Below are positions 1 through 6,624 of a stretch of 9,845 bases of DNA, piece by piece (position 1 is the first letter of the stretch; every line of letters starts with the position of its first letter). Made by a program: the position numbers and the translations under genes. Source of the DNA: an uncultured Prevotella sp. (GTDB lineage Bacteria > Bacteroidota > Bacteroidia > Bacteroidales > Bacteroidaceae); the NCBI GenBank assembly GCA_900547085.1, contig URFI01000073.1:1-9845 (forward strand), given 5' to 3'. The notes under the pieces are model-generated. The model was given only the letters and a program-made list of their open reading frames with translations, did not search any database and had not been told where the DNA came from.

Positions 1-45
1 AAAAATATGATGAAATGAGCAAATTTTGAACAATGAGTTTTGCAG

Positions 46-63
46 AGGTCTCGATGCAGACCT
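46..63 (-). terminator. Hairpin downstream of manA, possible weak terminator
   Basis: A perfect 6-bp inverted repeat (AGGTCT at 46-51, AGACCT at 58-63) with a 6-nt loop lies about 33 bases beyond the manA stop codon. Its position fits the end of the minus-strand transcript. No clear T-run follows it on the minus strand, so it is not a textbook intrinsic terminator; it may instead protect the 3' end or be chance. The remaining bases from 1 to 95 show no coding signal. Confidence 0.3.
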
Positions 64-95
64 TTCCTGATTGTGGGTTTCTTTGCTACTCTTTT

Positions 96-1058
96 TTAAA
101 CGTAGGTTTCGAGGAACTTCACGGTTCCTTCCACCTTTAACTCCCGGGTTGTGGCGGGAATCAAGATGGTTTCGCCGGCACGGAGCGAGGTTTCGTTCCC
201 CTCGTTGTCCATGATTTTGCCCTCACCTTTTACGCCAATGAGGATGACAAAGCTGTCCAATTCGCTGTAATCGAGTGTCATCGGTTCATCAAGGTCGTAT
301 ACGGCCGTGTTGAAGTAGGGACAGTGAACGAGGCTCACGCCTTGGTTTTTGGTCGACGTATAATCGGTGCGGTAGTCTTTTTCCACGTTGTAGTTGATGC
401 ATTCGGCGGCCAGTTCGGTGTGCAGTTCGCGATAGTTGCCATTCTTGTCCTTACGCTTGAAGTCGTAGATGCGGTAGGTCACGTCGGATGTTTGCTGAAT
501 CTCGGCCAGGAAGCATCCCGTGCCAATGCTGTGAATGCGGCCGGCCGGCAGGAAGAAGCAGTCGCCTTCTTTCACCGAATAGTCGGCAATGGCGTCGAGA
601 ATGGTATCGTTCTCCACCATTTGCTTGTACTCTTCGGGCGTGATTTCTTTCTTCAGTCCGCTCCGCAGGTGTGCGTCTTTGTCGCTGTCCATGATGTACC
701 ACATCTCCGTCTTGCCACGACTTTTCCCTTGTTTCTTGGCAATCTCGTCCGTGGGATGTACCTGGATGGAAAGATCTTGGCGGGCATCAATGAACTTGAT
801 GAGCAGGGGAAACTCGTCACCAAAACGCTCATAGTTGGCTTCTCCAATGAGTTTGCCTTTCAATTCGCGCACGATGTCGTTCAAGGCGCGGCCCTCATAC
901 TCGCCTTCACTGACGAGGGTCTCGTTGTCTTTCACGCCGGATATTTCCCAACTCTCGCCAACGTTTTCCAGTTGTTCGTCGAGTTTCTTGAATGGAATGA
1001 TTTTGTCACCCCCCCAAATGGTTTGTTTAAGCAGGGGTTTAAACTTGAGTGGTTTCAT
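96..1058 (-). CDS. manA: Mannose-6-phosphate isomerase, class I short form
   Basis: The 320-residue protein matches the short class I phosphomannose isomerases (Bacillus ManA type), which are zinc enzymes that interconvert fructose 6-phosphate and mannose 6-phosphate in the cytoplasm, feeding GDP-mannose synthesis or mannose use. Visible family marks are the N-terminal TIWGG (13-17), ESWEIS (35-40), the metal-site segment QVHPTDE (99-105, ligands Q99 and H101), KTEMWY (116-121, ligand E118), GRIHSIGTG (173-181, ligand H176) and the catalytic-arginine segment TYRIYDF (194-200, R196). The second cupin-like part runs to the end. No ligand is missing. The start ATG follows an A-rich leader without a Shine-Dalgarno sequence. 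It lies 40 bp after the trkH stop on the same strand and no TAnnTTTG box is visible in that gap, so read-through from trkH is the simplest reading. Its link to potassium uptake is positional only. Confidence 0.95.
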   Translation of the reverse strand: MKPLKFKPLLKQTIWGGDKIIPFKKLDEQLENVGESWEISGVKDNETLVSEGEYEGRALNDIVRELKGKLIGEANYERFGDEFPLLIKFIDARQDLSIQVHPTDEIAKKQGKSRGKTEMWYIMDSDKDAHLRSGLKKEITPEEYKQMVENDTILDAIADYSVKEGDCFFLPAGRIHSIGTGCFLAEIQQTSDVTYRIYDFKRKDKNGNYRELHTELAAECINYNVEKDYRTDYTSTKNQGVSLVHCPYFNTAVYDLDEPMTLDYSELDSFVILIGVKGEGKIMDNEGNETSLRAGETILIPATTRELKVEGTVKFLETYV

Positions 1059-1098
1059 ATTTTTTTATTTTACGTTGACAGATTTGTTGTCTTCTTGT

Positions 1099-2556
1099 TT
1101 AATTATCTTTCCAGAACGCCGGTGACAGGATGACCAACACGCTGAATATTTCCAAACGCCCGATGAGCATGAGCAGGGCGCATACCCACTTCACAAAGCC
1201 GGGTAGAATGCTCCAACTCATCGTCGGTCCGATTTCAAGTCCCAGCGTTGGCCCCACATTGCCCATGCAGCTGAGGATGATGGTGATGGAGTTGGTGCTG
1301 TCGATGTGGGCCATCATGAGTACGAACGAGGCCAGCAGGCACAAGATGAGGTACATGGTGAGGAAGGCCAGAAGGGTTCCTCGCTTCTGGTAAGGTATGT
1401 TGGTGCCGTTGACCTTCAAAGGCAGTACGGCGTTGGGGTGCAGTATTTGTTTGAATTCATTGCGGATAGTTTTGAGCAACATCACCACCCGAATGGACTT
1501 GAAGCCACCACTCGTCGAGCCCGAACAGGCTCCCATGAACATGCAGGTGGCCAAGATCACCCAGGTGACGTGTGGCCATTGGCCAGCATCATCGTTGAAC
1601 AGACCGGTGGTAGTGATGAACGAAACAACTTGGAAGATGCCCGAACGGAACGCTGGTTCTAAGTCGTAGTCCCGATTAATCATCAGTTCGAGCATGATGA
1701 ACAAGCTGAAGAGGATGACAACACTCAGGTAGAACTTGAACTCAGAGCTTTTGAATAATGCTTTGAAGCGCCGTTTCACCACCGCTGTGTACAGCAAGGT
1801 GAAGTTCACTCCCGATAGAAAACAAAAAATAGTGCAGATGTATTCCAGCGCCGGAGAGTGGAAAAACTCGGTGCTGCTGTTGTGTGTGGAAAAGCCTCCC
1901 GTAGCCGTTGTGGTCATTGAATAATTGACGGCATCGAACCAGTTCATTCCATAAAGGATGTAACAGCCTATGCAAGCGATGGTAAGCACGAGGTACACGG
2001 TGAGAATCCACTTGGCACTGGTGGAAAGCCTTGGATGCAATTTCGACTTGATGGGGCCGGTTGCTTCGGCTGCAAACACCTGAACAGAGCCTCCTACCAT
2101 GGAGGGAAGCAGGGCAACGGTGAAGAATACGATGCCCAAGCCGCCAATCCATTGGGTCAATGAACGCCAAAAGAGTAGGGCGTGGGGTAACACTTCTACG
2201 TCATCTATGATGGTGGCACCGGTGGTGGTGAATCCCGACATCGTTTCGAAGTAAGCATCCGTGAAGCCGTGAATGTAGCCACTGAGGGTGAAAGGGAACG
2301 TGCCGAAGAAGCTAAAGACTATCCATGAGAGCGTTACCACCAAGTAAGCGTCGCGCCTGGACAAGGTGTTGTTGGAGTTACGGCCTAGGTATCTCAGGAT
2401 AAAGGCTGTGAAGAGGCTGATGAATACCGATAGAAGAAAAGCCATGGCATCATCTTCACCGTAGAAAAGAGCCATACCGAAACAGGCGAAAAGGATGAAG
2501 GCTTCGATGAAAAGTAGCGAGCCTATCACTTTATATATGGTCCTGAGGTTGATCAT
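1099..2556 (-). CDS. trkH: Trk potassium uptake system, membrane subunit TrkH
   Basis: This 485-residue polytopic inner-membrane protein is the K+-translocating subunit of a Trk system. It shows the four pseudo-symmetric pore-loop (M1-P-M2) repeats of the SKT superfamily. The filter segments are GFTTTGATI (108-116), MTTTATGGFST (214-224), FITTTGLF (313-320) and MGNVGPTLG (431-439), each with its filter glycine (G113, G220, G318, G435). Further TrkH marks are TQWIGGLGIV (134-143), GACSGSTSGGFKSIR (342-356), which is the broken helix following the third filter, and the C-terminal GRLEIFSVLV (466-475). The N-terminus is two hydrophobic helices (about 8-32 and 38-56), as usual. Length is typical of the family. 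The start lies 20 bp after the trkA stop, so the two are almost certainly cotranscribed and partner each other: TrkA forms a cytoplasmic ring that gates TrkH in response to nucleotides. Confidence 0.96.
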   Translation of the reverse strand: MINLRTIYKVIGSLLFIEAFILFACFGMALFYGEDDAMAFLLSVFISLFTAFILRYLGRNSNNTLSRRDAYLVVTLSWIVFSFFGTFPFTLSGYIHGFTDAYFETMSGFTTTGATIIDDVEVLPHALLFWRSLTQWIGGLGIVFFTVALLPSMVGGSVQVFAAEATGPIKSKLHPRLSTSAKWILTVYLVLTIACIGCYILYGMNWFDAVNYSMTTTATGGFSTHNSSTEFFHSPALEYICTIFCFLSGVNFTLLYTAVVKRRFKALFKSSEFKFYLSVVILFSLFIMLELMINRDYDLEPAFRSGIFQVVSFITTTGLFNDDAGQWPHVTWVILATCMFMGACSGSTSGGFKSIRVVMLLKTIRNEFKQILHPNAVLPLKVNGTNIPYQKRGTLLAFLTMYLILCLLASFVLMMAHIDSTNSITIILSCMGNVGPTLGLEIGPTMSWSILPGFVKWVCALLMLIGRLEIFSVLVILSPAFWKDN

Positions 2557-2576
2557 TGCTTGCTGTTTTGACGTTG

Positions 2577-3920
2577 CTAAATGAAGAGTCTTTCTATCGT
2601 CTTGAGGTTGATGTTGTGGCAGAACACCATGACAATGTCGCCAGCTTGTATCTGTGTATGTCCCGAAACGAGCATTCCTTCATCTCCTCTGACCAGTCCT
2701 CCGATGGTTGCCTCTTTGGGTAAACCTAAATCTTTCACTGGCTTTTTGGTGACACGCGAGCCTGCTTGCGCCACGAACTCAACCACATCGGCATTCGCAG
2801 ACATGATGAAGCGCATGTTTATGACTTTGGCATCGAGCATAATTTGGTAGATGTGACTGGCAGCAATGGCCTTTTTATTGATGATAGTGCCGATGTCCAG
2901 GCTCTCAGCCATGCTCACATAGTCAACGTTCTCCACCATGGCAACGGTCTTTCTCACGCCCAATCGCTTGGCTGTTAGGCAGGCCAGGATGTTGGTTTCG
3001 GCATTGTTTGTCAGGGCAACGAAGGCTTGTGTGTTCTTAATGCCTTCCTCTTGTAGCAGCTGAGTGTCACGACCGTCGCCGTTGATGATGAGTGCTTTGT
3101 CATCGTCCAACAGGTTATTCAGCTCTTCACATCGCTCCTCGTTGATTTCAATGAGCTTGGTATCCAAGTAATCGGGCATGGTATTGATGGCTCTGACGGC
3201 CGTTGCACCGCCGCCCATGATCATCACATTCTTCACGTCTACGTACAGTTCTTTGCCCACTATCTTGCGGATGTAGGGGATATATTGCGTAGTTGTCATG
3301 AAGTAAGCCAAGTCGTAGAGCTTCAATTCGTCGTTACCACCGGGGATGATGGTTTCGTTCAAACGCTTGATGGCCACCACATGATACGGATCATCGGGTC
3401 CGCAGAGGTTCTTCAGCGGGTTGTTGAGTATCTCACAGGTTTCCCTTAGCTTGATGGCCAACATCACCAATGCGCCATTGTGGACATCCCATCGCTGACG
3501 AACCCACGACATTTTAAGTCCGTTGATGATGTCTACGGCGGCCAACTTCTCTGGGTAAATCAGCGAACTGACACCCAATCCAGTAAAGAAATCCTGTAGT
3601 TCGGGGGCTGTGTATTCGCTGTTGCTGATTTTGGCAACGGTCTTCTTGGCTCCTAAGGCTTTGGCTAGAACGCACGAAGTGATGTTCAGACTCTCTTCAG
3701 GCGTTACGGCAATGAACAAATCCGCATGTTCAGCACCAGCTTCGCGTAATGCCTTGATGCTGCTGGGCGAGGCCTGTGCGGTCAGTAGGTCAAAGTCGCT
3801 TCCTATCTGAGCCAGCCGTTCGTCGTCTTCATCAATCAGCGTGATGTCTTCATGGTTGCGTGAAAGCATCTTGGCCAGATGTGTGCCGATGCCGTAAGCG
3901 CCACAGATAATAATCTTCAT
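2577..3920 (-). CDS. trkA: Trk potassium uptake system, NAD-binding regulatory subunit TrkA
   Basis: The 447-residue cytoplasmic protein has the duplicated TrkA layout: Rossmann-like RCK_N (1 to about 120), RCK_C (about 140-220), second RCK_N (about 229-350) and second RCK_C (about 365-447). The first beta-alpha-beta unit ends in an acidic residue (LID, D30) and the second likewise (LIE, E258), consistent with NAD(H)-type ligands. Both glycine motifs are atypical: GAYGIG (7-12) instead of GxGxxG, and GGGATA (236-241) with Ala for the last Gly. The first domain also has TAQAS (47-51) where E. coli TrkA has a glycine-rich segment, while the second keeps NGDGRD (280-285). RCK_C hallmarks are visible near the end (TIGGLVRGDEGMLVSG, 405-420; QAGDIVMVF, 425-433). 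The protein is expected to assemble as a ring on TrkH. It sits 42 bp after dxs and 20 bp before trkH, so an operon is likely. Confidence 0.95.
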   Translation of the reverse strand: MKIIICGAYGIGTHLAKMLSRNHEDITLIDEDDERLAQIGSDFDLLTAQASPSSIKALREAGAEHADLFIAVTPEESLNITSCVLAKALGAKKTVAKISNSEYTAPELQDFFTGLGVSSLIYPEKLAAVDIINGLKMSWVRQRWDVHNGALVMLAIKLRETCEILNNPLKNLCGPDDPYHVVAIKRLNETIIPGGNDELKLYDLAYFMTTTQYIPYIRKIVGKELYVDVKNVMIMGGGATAVRAINTMPDYLDTKLIEINEERCEELNNLLDDDKALIINGDGRDTQLLQEEGIKNTQAFVALTNNAETNILACLTAKRLGVRKTVAMVENVDYVSMAESLDIGTIINKKAIAASHIYQIMLDAKVINMRFIMSANADVVEFVAQAGSRVTKKPVKDLGLPKEATIGGLVRGDEGMLVSGHTQIQAGDIVMVFCHNINLKTIERLFI

Positions 3921-3962
3921 GTCTATGTGATTTTTCGAAAATCCTTTGTTGCTTCAAGTTTT

Positions 3963-5870
3963 TCAGACTTGGTCTGAAGCCAGCATTGCTTCGATGTTTT
4001 GCTTGATGTGAGGTGCGTCCAGTCCCACGATTCTCCTTAGTTCGTCCACCGAACCATGCGTCACAAACTCGTCGGGCAATCCCATTCGCTGCACGCTTGG
4101 GGCATATCCATGGTCGTTGAACCACTCCAAAACGGCCGAACCGAAGCCTCCGTTGCGCACGCCGTCTTCAATTGTGATGACCTTCTTGAACTTTTTCCCG
4201 ATCTCATCCAACAGATCTCCGTCCAAAGGTTTGATGAACCGCATGTCGTAATGGGCCACCTTGTCTCGCTGAGGCAATGCTTGAATGGCCTTCTGCGCAT
4301 CATTTCCGATGGGGCCCACTGTGAGGATGGCCACCTGGTCGCCATCTTTTAATTTGCGACCCGTGCCCACTTTGATTTCTTCCAGAGGACATTTCCAATC
4401 TTTGTTCACTCCTCTGCCGCGTGGATAACGAATGACAAACATGCCCTTGTCGGGCAGTTGAGCTGTGTACATCAGTCGTCTCAGTTCTTTTTCGTCCATC
4501 GGTGCGGCGATGGTCAGGTTGGGGATGGGGCGCAAGGCCGCCAAGTCGAACACACCATGGTGCGTAGGTCCGTCCTCACCAACAAGTCCCGCACGGTCCA
4601 AACACAGTACCACGGGCAGGTTGAGGATGGCCAAGTCGTGGATGATATTGTCGTAAGCGCGTTGCGCAAACGAGCTGTAAATGTTGCAAAATGGCTGCAA
4701 GCCTTCTTTTGCCATGCCGCCGGAAAAGGTCACCGCGTGTCCTTCGGCAATGCCAACGTCAAACGCTCGGTCGGGCATGGCTTTCATCAGCTTGTTCATT
4801 GAGCAACCGGTTGGCATGGCAGGGGTGACGCCTACAATCTTTGGGTTCTGCAAAGCAAGCTCTACCAGCGTGTCACCAAAAACGTCTTGGTAACGTGGTG
4901 GTTCTTCAGAACAATCTTTAACGATGCGTTCACCCGTCTCGGCGTTGAATCTACCTGGTGCATGCCATTCGGTTTGCGACTGCTCGGCAGGCTTGTATCC
5001 CTTGCCTTTGGTGGTGTGCAGATGCAGCAGTTTGGGGCCTTTCATGTCCTTCAGCTGTCGCAAGATGCGCACGATTTCAGTAACGTCGTGTCCATCAAAA
5101 GGTCCGAAATACCGGATGTTCATGCCCTCGAAGATGTTCTGTTGGCGGCTGATGGCCGACTTGATGGCGTTGTTGAGCCGCAAGATACCTTTCTTTCTGC
5201 TCTCACTAAGGTAGCCACGTTGATGGAGCCATTGCGAAGCCTTAAATCTCAGCTTGTTGTAAGTGGCATTCGTATCTAGGGTTAAGAGGTATTTTTCCAT
5301 GCCACCCACTGCGTGATCGATGCTCATGTCGTTGTCGTTGAGGATGATGAGAAGGTCGTTCGGAGTCGACGAAACATTGTTCAGTCCCTCGAACGCCAAT
5401 CCACCACTCATGGCACCATCGCCGATAATGGCTACAATCTTCTTGTCATTCTCGCCACTTTTCTTGGCTGCGACGGCCATACCCAATGCCGCCGAGATGG
5501 AATTGGAGGCATGTCCACAGGTGAAGGTGTCGTACTGGCTCTCCAAAGGCGTGGGAAATGGGCGCAGTCCATGCAGTTTTCGGTTGGTGGAAAACAGCTC
5601 CCGGCGCCCTGTAAGTATCTTATGTCCATAGGCTTGGTGACCCACATCCCATACAAGTTTGTCGCTCGGCGTGTCAAACACATAGTGCACGGCCACGGTA
5701 ATCTCAATGGCTCCCAGCGACGATGCGAAGTGTCCGGGGTTTACGGAGACCTCTTGAATGATGTCTTCGCGAAGTTCACGACACACCTCTGGCAACTCTT
5801 CAACGCTGAGTTTTCGTAAGTCTTCGGGGTAATTTATTTGGGTTAAAAGCCTTAAATTAGTCTTGTCCAT
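3963..5870 (-). CDS. dxs: 1-deoxy-D-xylulose-5-phosphate synthase
   Basis: This thiamine-diphosphate enzyme condenses pyruvate with glyceraldehyde 3-phosphate, the first step of the MEP route to isoprenoids; DXP also feeds thiamine and pyridoxal synthesis. From the chosen start (635 residues) one sees GHFASSLG (46-53, active-site His), WDVGHQAYGHK (74-84), the thiamine-diphosphate/Mg motif GDGAMSGG (150-157) followed by NDN (178-180), the pyrimidine-domain catalytic Glu in GIAEGHAV (E376; E. coli has Q where this has G), DRAG (425-428), DGPTHHG (433-439), YPRGRG (482-487) and a C-terminal transketolase domain. All catalytic residues are present. The frame is open to an ATG at 5894, but a -7 promoter box at 5896-5903 abuts that codon, so the transcript should begin at or after it. 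The ATG at 5870, preceded by GAAGAGAG, is therefore preferred. It is the first gene of the probable dxs-trkA-trkH-manA unit. Confidence 0.95.
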   Translation of the reverse strand: MDKTNLRLLTQINYPEDLRKLSVEELPEVCRELREDIIQEVSVNPGHFASSLGAIEITVAVHYVFDTPSDKLVWDVGHQAYGHKILTGRRELFSTNRKLHGLRPFPTPLESQYDTFTCGHASNSISAALGMAVAAKKSGENDKKIVAIIGDGAMSGGLAFEGLNNVSSTPNDLLIILNDNDMSIDHAVGGMEKYLLTLDTNATYNKLRFKASQWLHQRGYLSESRKKGILRLNNAIKSAISRQQNIFEGMNIRYFGPFDGHDVTEIVRILRQLKDMKGPKLLHLHTTKGKGYKPAEQSQTEWHAPGRFNAETGERIVKDCSEEPPRYQDVFGDTLVELALQNPKIVGVTPAMPTGCSMNKLMKAMPDRAFDVGIAEGHAVTFSGGMAKEGLQPFCNIYSSFAQRAYDNIIHDLAILNLPVVLCLDRAGLVGEDGPTHHGVFDLAALRPIPNLTIAAPMDEKELRRLMYTAQLPDKGMFVIRYPRGRGVNKDWKCPLEEIKVGTGRKLKDGDQVAILTVGPIGNDAQKAIQALPQRDKVAHYDMRFIKPLDGDLLDEIGKKFKKVITIEDGVRNGGFGSAVLEWFNDHGYAPSVQRMGLPDEFVTHGSVDELRRIVGLDAPHIKQNIEAMLASDQV

Positions 5871-5895
5871 CAATAAGCTCTCTTCTATAACCATG

Positions 5896-5921
5896 CAAAG
5901 ATAATAAATTTATATGAACAA
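5896..5921 (-). promoter_or_regulatory. Probable dxs promoter (Bacteroidota type)
   Basis: On the minus strand TATCTTTG (5903 down to 5896) is an exact match to the Bacteroidota -7 consensus TAnnTTTG. A TTG (5921 to 5919) lies 15 bases upstream of it, shorter than the usual 19-21, so the -33 element is weak. The AT-rich stretch between fits a promoter. The expected transcription start, a few bases after the box, falls near 5887-5891, leaving a leader of about 20 bases before the ATG at 5870. It would drive dxs and probably trkA, trkH and manA. Confidence 0.55.
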
Positions 5922-5986
5922 TGCGTCCTTTGTGCTGAATTTTGCTGGCAGACATGCGGTGCTTTCATGTAGGAATGACGCATTGT
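5918..5986. repeat. 10-bp inverted repeat next to the dxs promoter
   Basis: ACAATGCGTC at 5918-5927 is repeated exactly in inverted orientation as GACGCATTGT at 5977-5986, with 49 bases between. The left arm covers the TTG proposed as the -33 element of dxs. The spacing suits paired binding sites of a regulator rather than a terminator, because the loop is long and no T-run follows. Chance cannot be ruled out. Confidence 0.5.
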
Positions 5987-6139
5987 GTTTATTACGTCAA
6001 GCAGAATATTTATTGGTGAAAAGCCCGTTGTCGCTACGTCTTTTTAACACAAATGCTGGGCGTTTTTTCAGCCAACTGGTTGATGTGCTGAAAATAAGGC
6101 AAGGATTCAACGGTTTTATTATTTATTTGATGGTGAGTG

Positions 6140-6162
6140 AGTTAGATGATTTTCTAACTTTG
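6140..6162 (+). promoter_or_regulatory. Possible plus-strand promoter box overlapped by an inverted repeat
   Basis: TAACTTTG (6155-6162) matches the Bacteroidota -7 consensus. AGTTAG (6140-6145) and CTAACT (6154-6159) form a 6-bp inverted repeat with an 8-base loop that overlaps the box. A TTTG at 6126-6129 is 25 bases upstream, too far for the usual -33 spacing. If active, it would transcribe through the 22-bp repeats toward the C1 peptidase. Support is only by motif match. Confidence 0.22.
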
Positions 6163-6226
6163 AAGGCCATCAAAAAGTGATGAGTTTGGAGCAAAAACCC
6201 TATCTATTTGTGCCGAAACGGCCTTT

Positions 6227-6336
6227 TATAGCATGTCAATAGGCGAGCAATAGCATGCATATTGAAAGGCAAAAGCATAGCTATTGGGAGATAAAAGCAT
6301 GGCAATTGGCAATTTGTTCCATGCGAATGGGCCAAA
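6227..6336. repeat. Array of about five degenerate 22-bp tandem repeats
   Basis: Units start at 6227, 6249, 6271, 6293 and, more weakly, 6315, with an exact 22-base period and no indel. The shared core is about AAAAGCATggCnATTGG. Adjacent units match at 13, 14, 17 and 11 of 22 positions. All five keep C-A-T at unit positions 6-8, A-T at 13-14 and G at 16. Individual units hold short palindromes (GCATGC, ATAGCTAT, CAATTG). Twenty-two bases is about two DNA turns, so the copies present the same helix face. There is no spacer/repeat alternation, so this is not a CRISPR array. Function unknown. Confidence 0.75.
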
Positions 6337-6567
6337 AGATGATGCGTTTACGACTTGTTTTTTCTATTTCGCAATTTTGTTTTGTCAAAGAAAACGAATC
6401 GATTTAACAAACGAAAGGTTTATTAACGCGGGCAGATTTCGTTGTGATTCGTAAGCAGACAAAAGGGGTTCCGTTGGCAGAGAAAATCACTTCTCCATAC
6501 TGTATATCTGTGTGCTGCAATGGTGATTAGGGCGGTTAAAAATGAGTTTTATCTTGAAATGCTGAAT

Positions 6568-6581
6568 TTTTTCATGAAAAA
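6568..6581. promoter_or_regulatory. 14-bp perfect palindrome upstream of the C1 peptidase -7 box
   Basis: TTTTTCATGAAAAA reads identically on both strands. It ends four bases before the TATTTTTG box at 6586, that is between where the -33 and -7 elements would lie. That position is typical of an operator for a dimeric repressor, but the AT-rich composition makes a chance palindrome possible. Confidence 0.35.
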
Positions 6582-6585
6582 TGCT

Positions 6586-6593
6586 TATTTTTG
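6586..6593 (+). promoter_or_regulatory. -7 box of the C1 peptidase promoter
   Basis: TATTTTTG fits the Bacteroidota -7 consensus TAnnTTTG and lies 31 bases upstream of the ATG at 6625. No clear TTG -33 element is found 19-21 bases upstream. The leader after it is A/C-rich with no Shine-Dalgarno sequence, as is usual in this phylum. Confidence 0.5.
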
Positions 6594-6624
6594 TCAACAA
6601 ATCAATTATACAAACAAATCTATC

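Larger units (their letters stand above)
5904..6585. other. Long non-coding divergent intergenic region
   Basis: About 700 bases between the divergent dxs and C1 peptidase genes hold no gene I can support. An 88-codon open frame (5914-6180, plus) has no recognisable family and begins inside the dxs promoter; it is treated as spurious. The region contains a 10-bp inverted repeat near dxs, a TAACTTTG box at 6155-6162, a 22-bp tandem repeat array at about 6227-6336, and an AT-rich palindrome at 6568-6581. The stretch from about 6340 to 6530 shows nothing identifiable. No tRNA, riboswitch or mobile element signature was seen. Confidence 0.6.

Noticed and set aside
324..1133. 269-codon open frame on the plus strand opposite manA
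   Set aside because: It lies antisense to the well-supported manA gene, resembles no family, and is an expected by-product of manA codon use.
3929..3943. Hairpin GATTTT-TCG-AAAATC between dxs and trkA
   Set aside because: It is a short AT-rich stem with no T-run after it; the genes are closely spaced and read as one transcript.
5914..6180. 88-codon open frame on the plus strand in the divergent region
   Set aside because: It begins inside the dxs promoter, has no recognisable family, no upstream promoter of its own and no coherent domain; the inverted repeat and promoter signals fit non-coding DNA better.
6212..6227. Intrinsic terminator at GCCGAAACGGCCTTTT
   Set aside because: The stem is only 4 bp with a 3-base loop, too weak, and no gene ends just upstream.
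6227..6336. CRISPR array
   Set aside because: Units abut with no unique spacers, are only 22 bases long and degenerate, and no cas genes are nearby.
6520..6624. 35-residue N-terminal extension of the C1 peptidase
   Set aside because: The likely promoter box at 6586-6593 lies inside it, and the signal peptide starts at the 6625 ATG.
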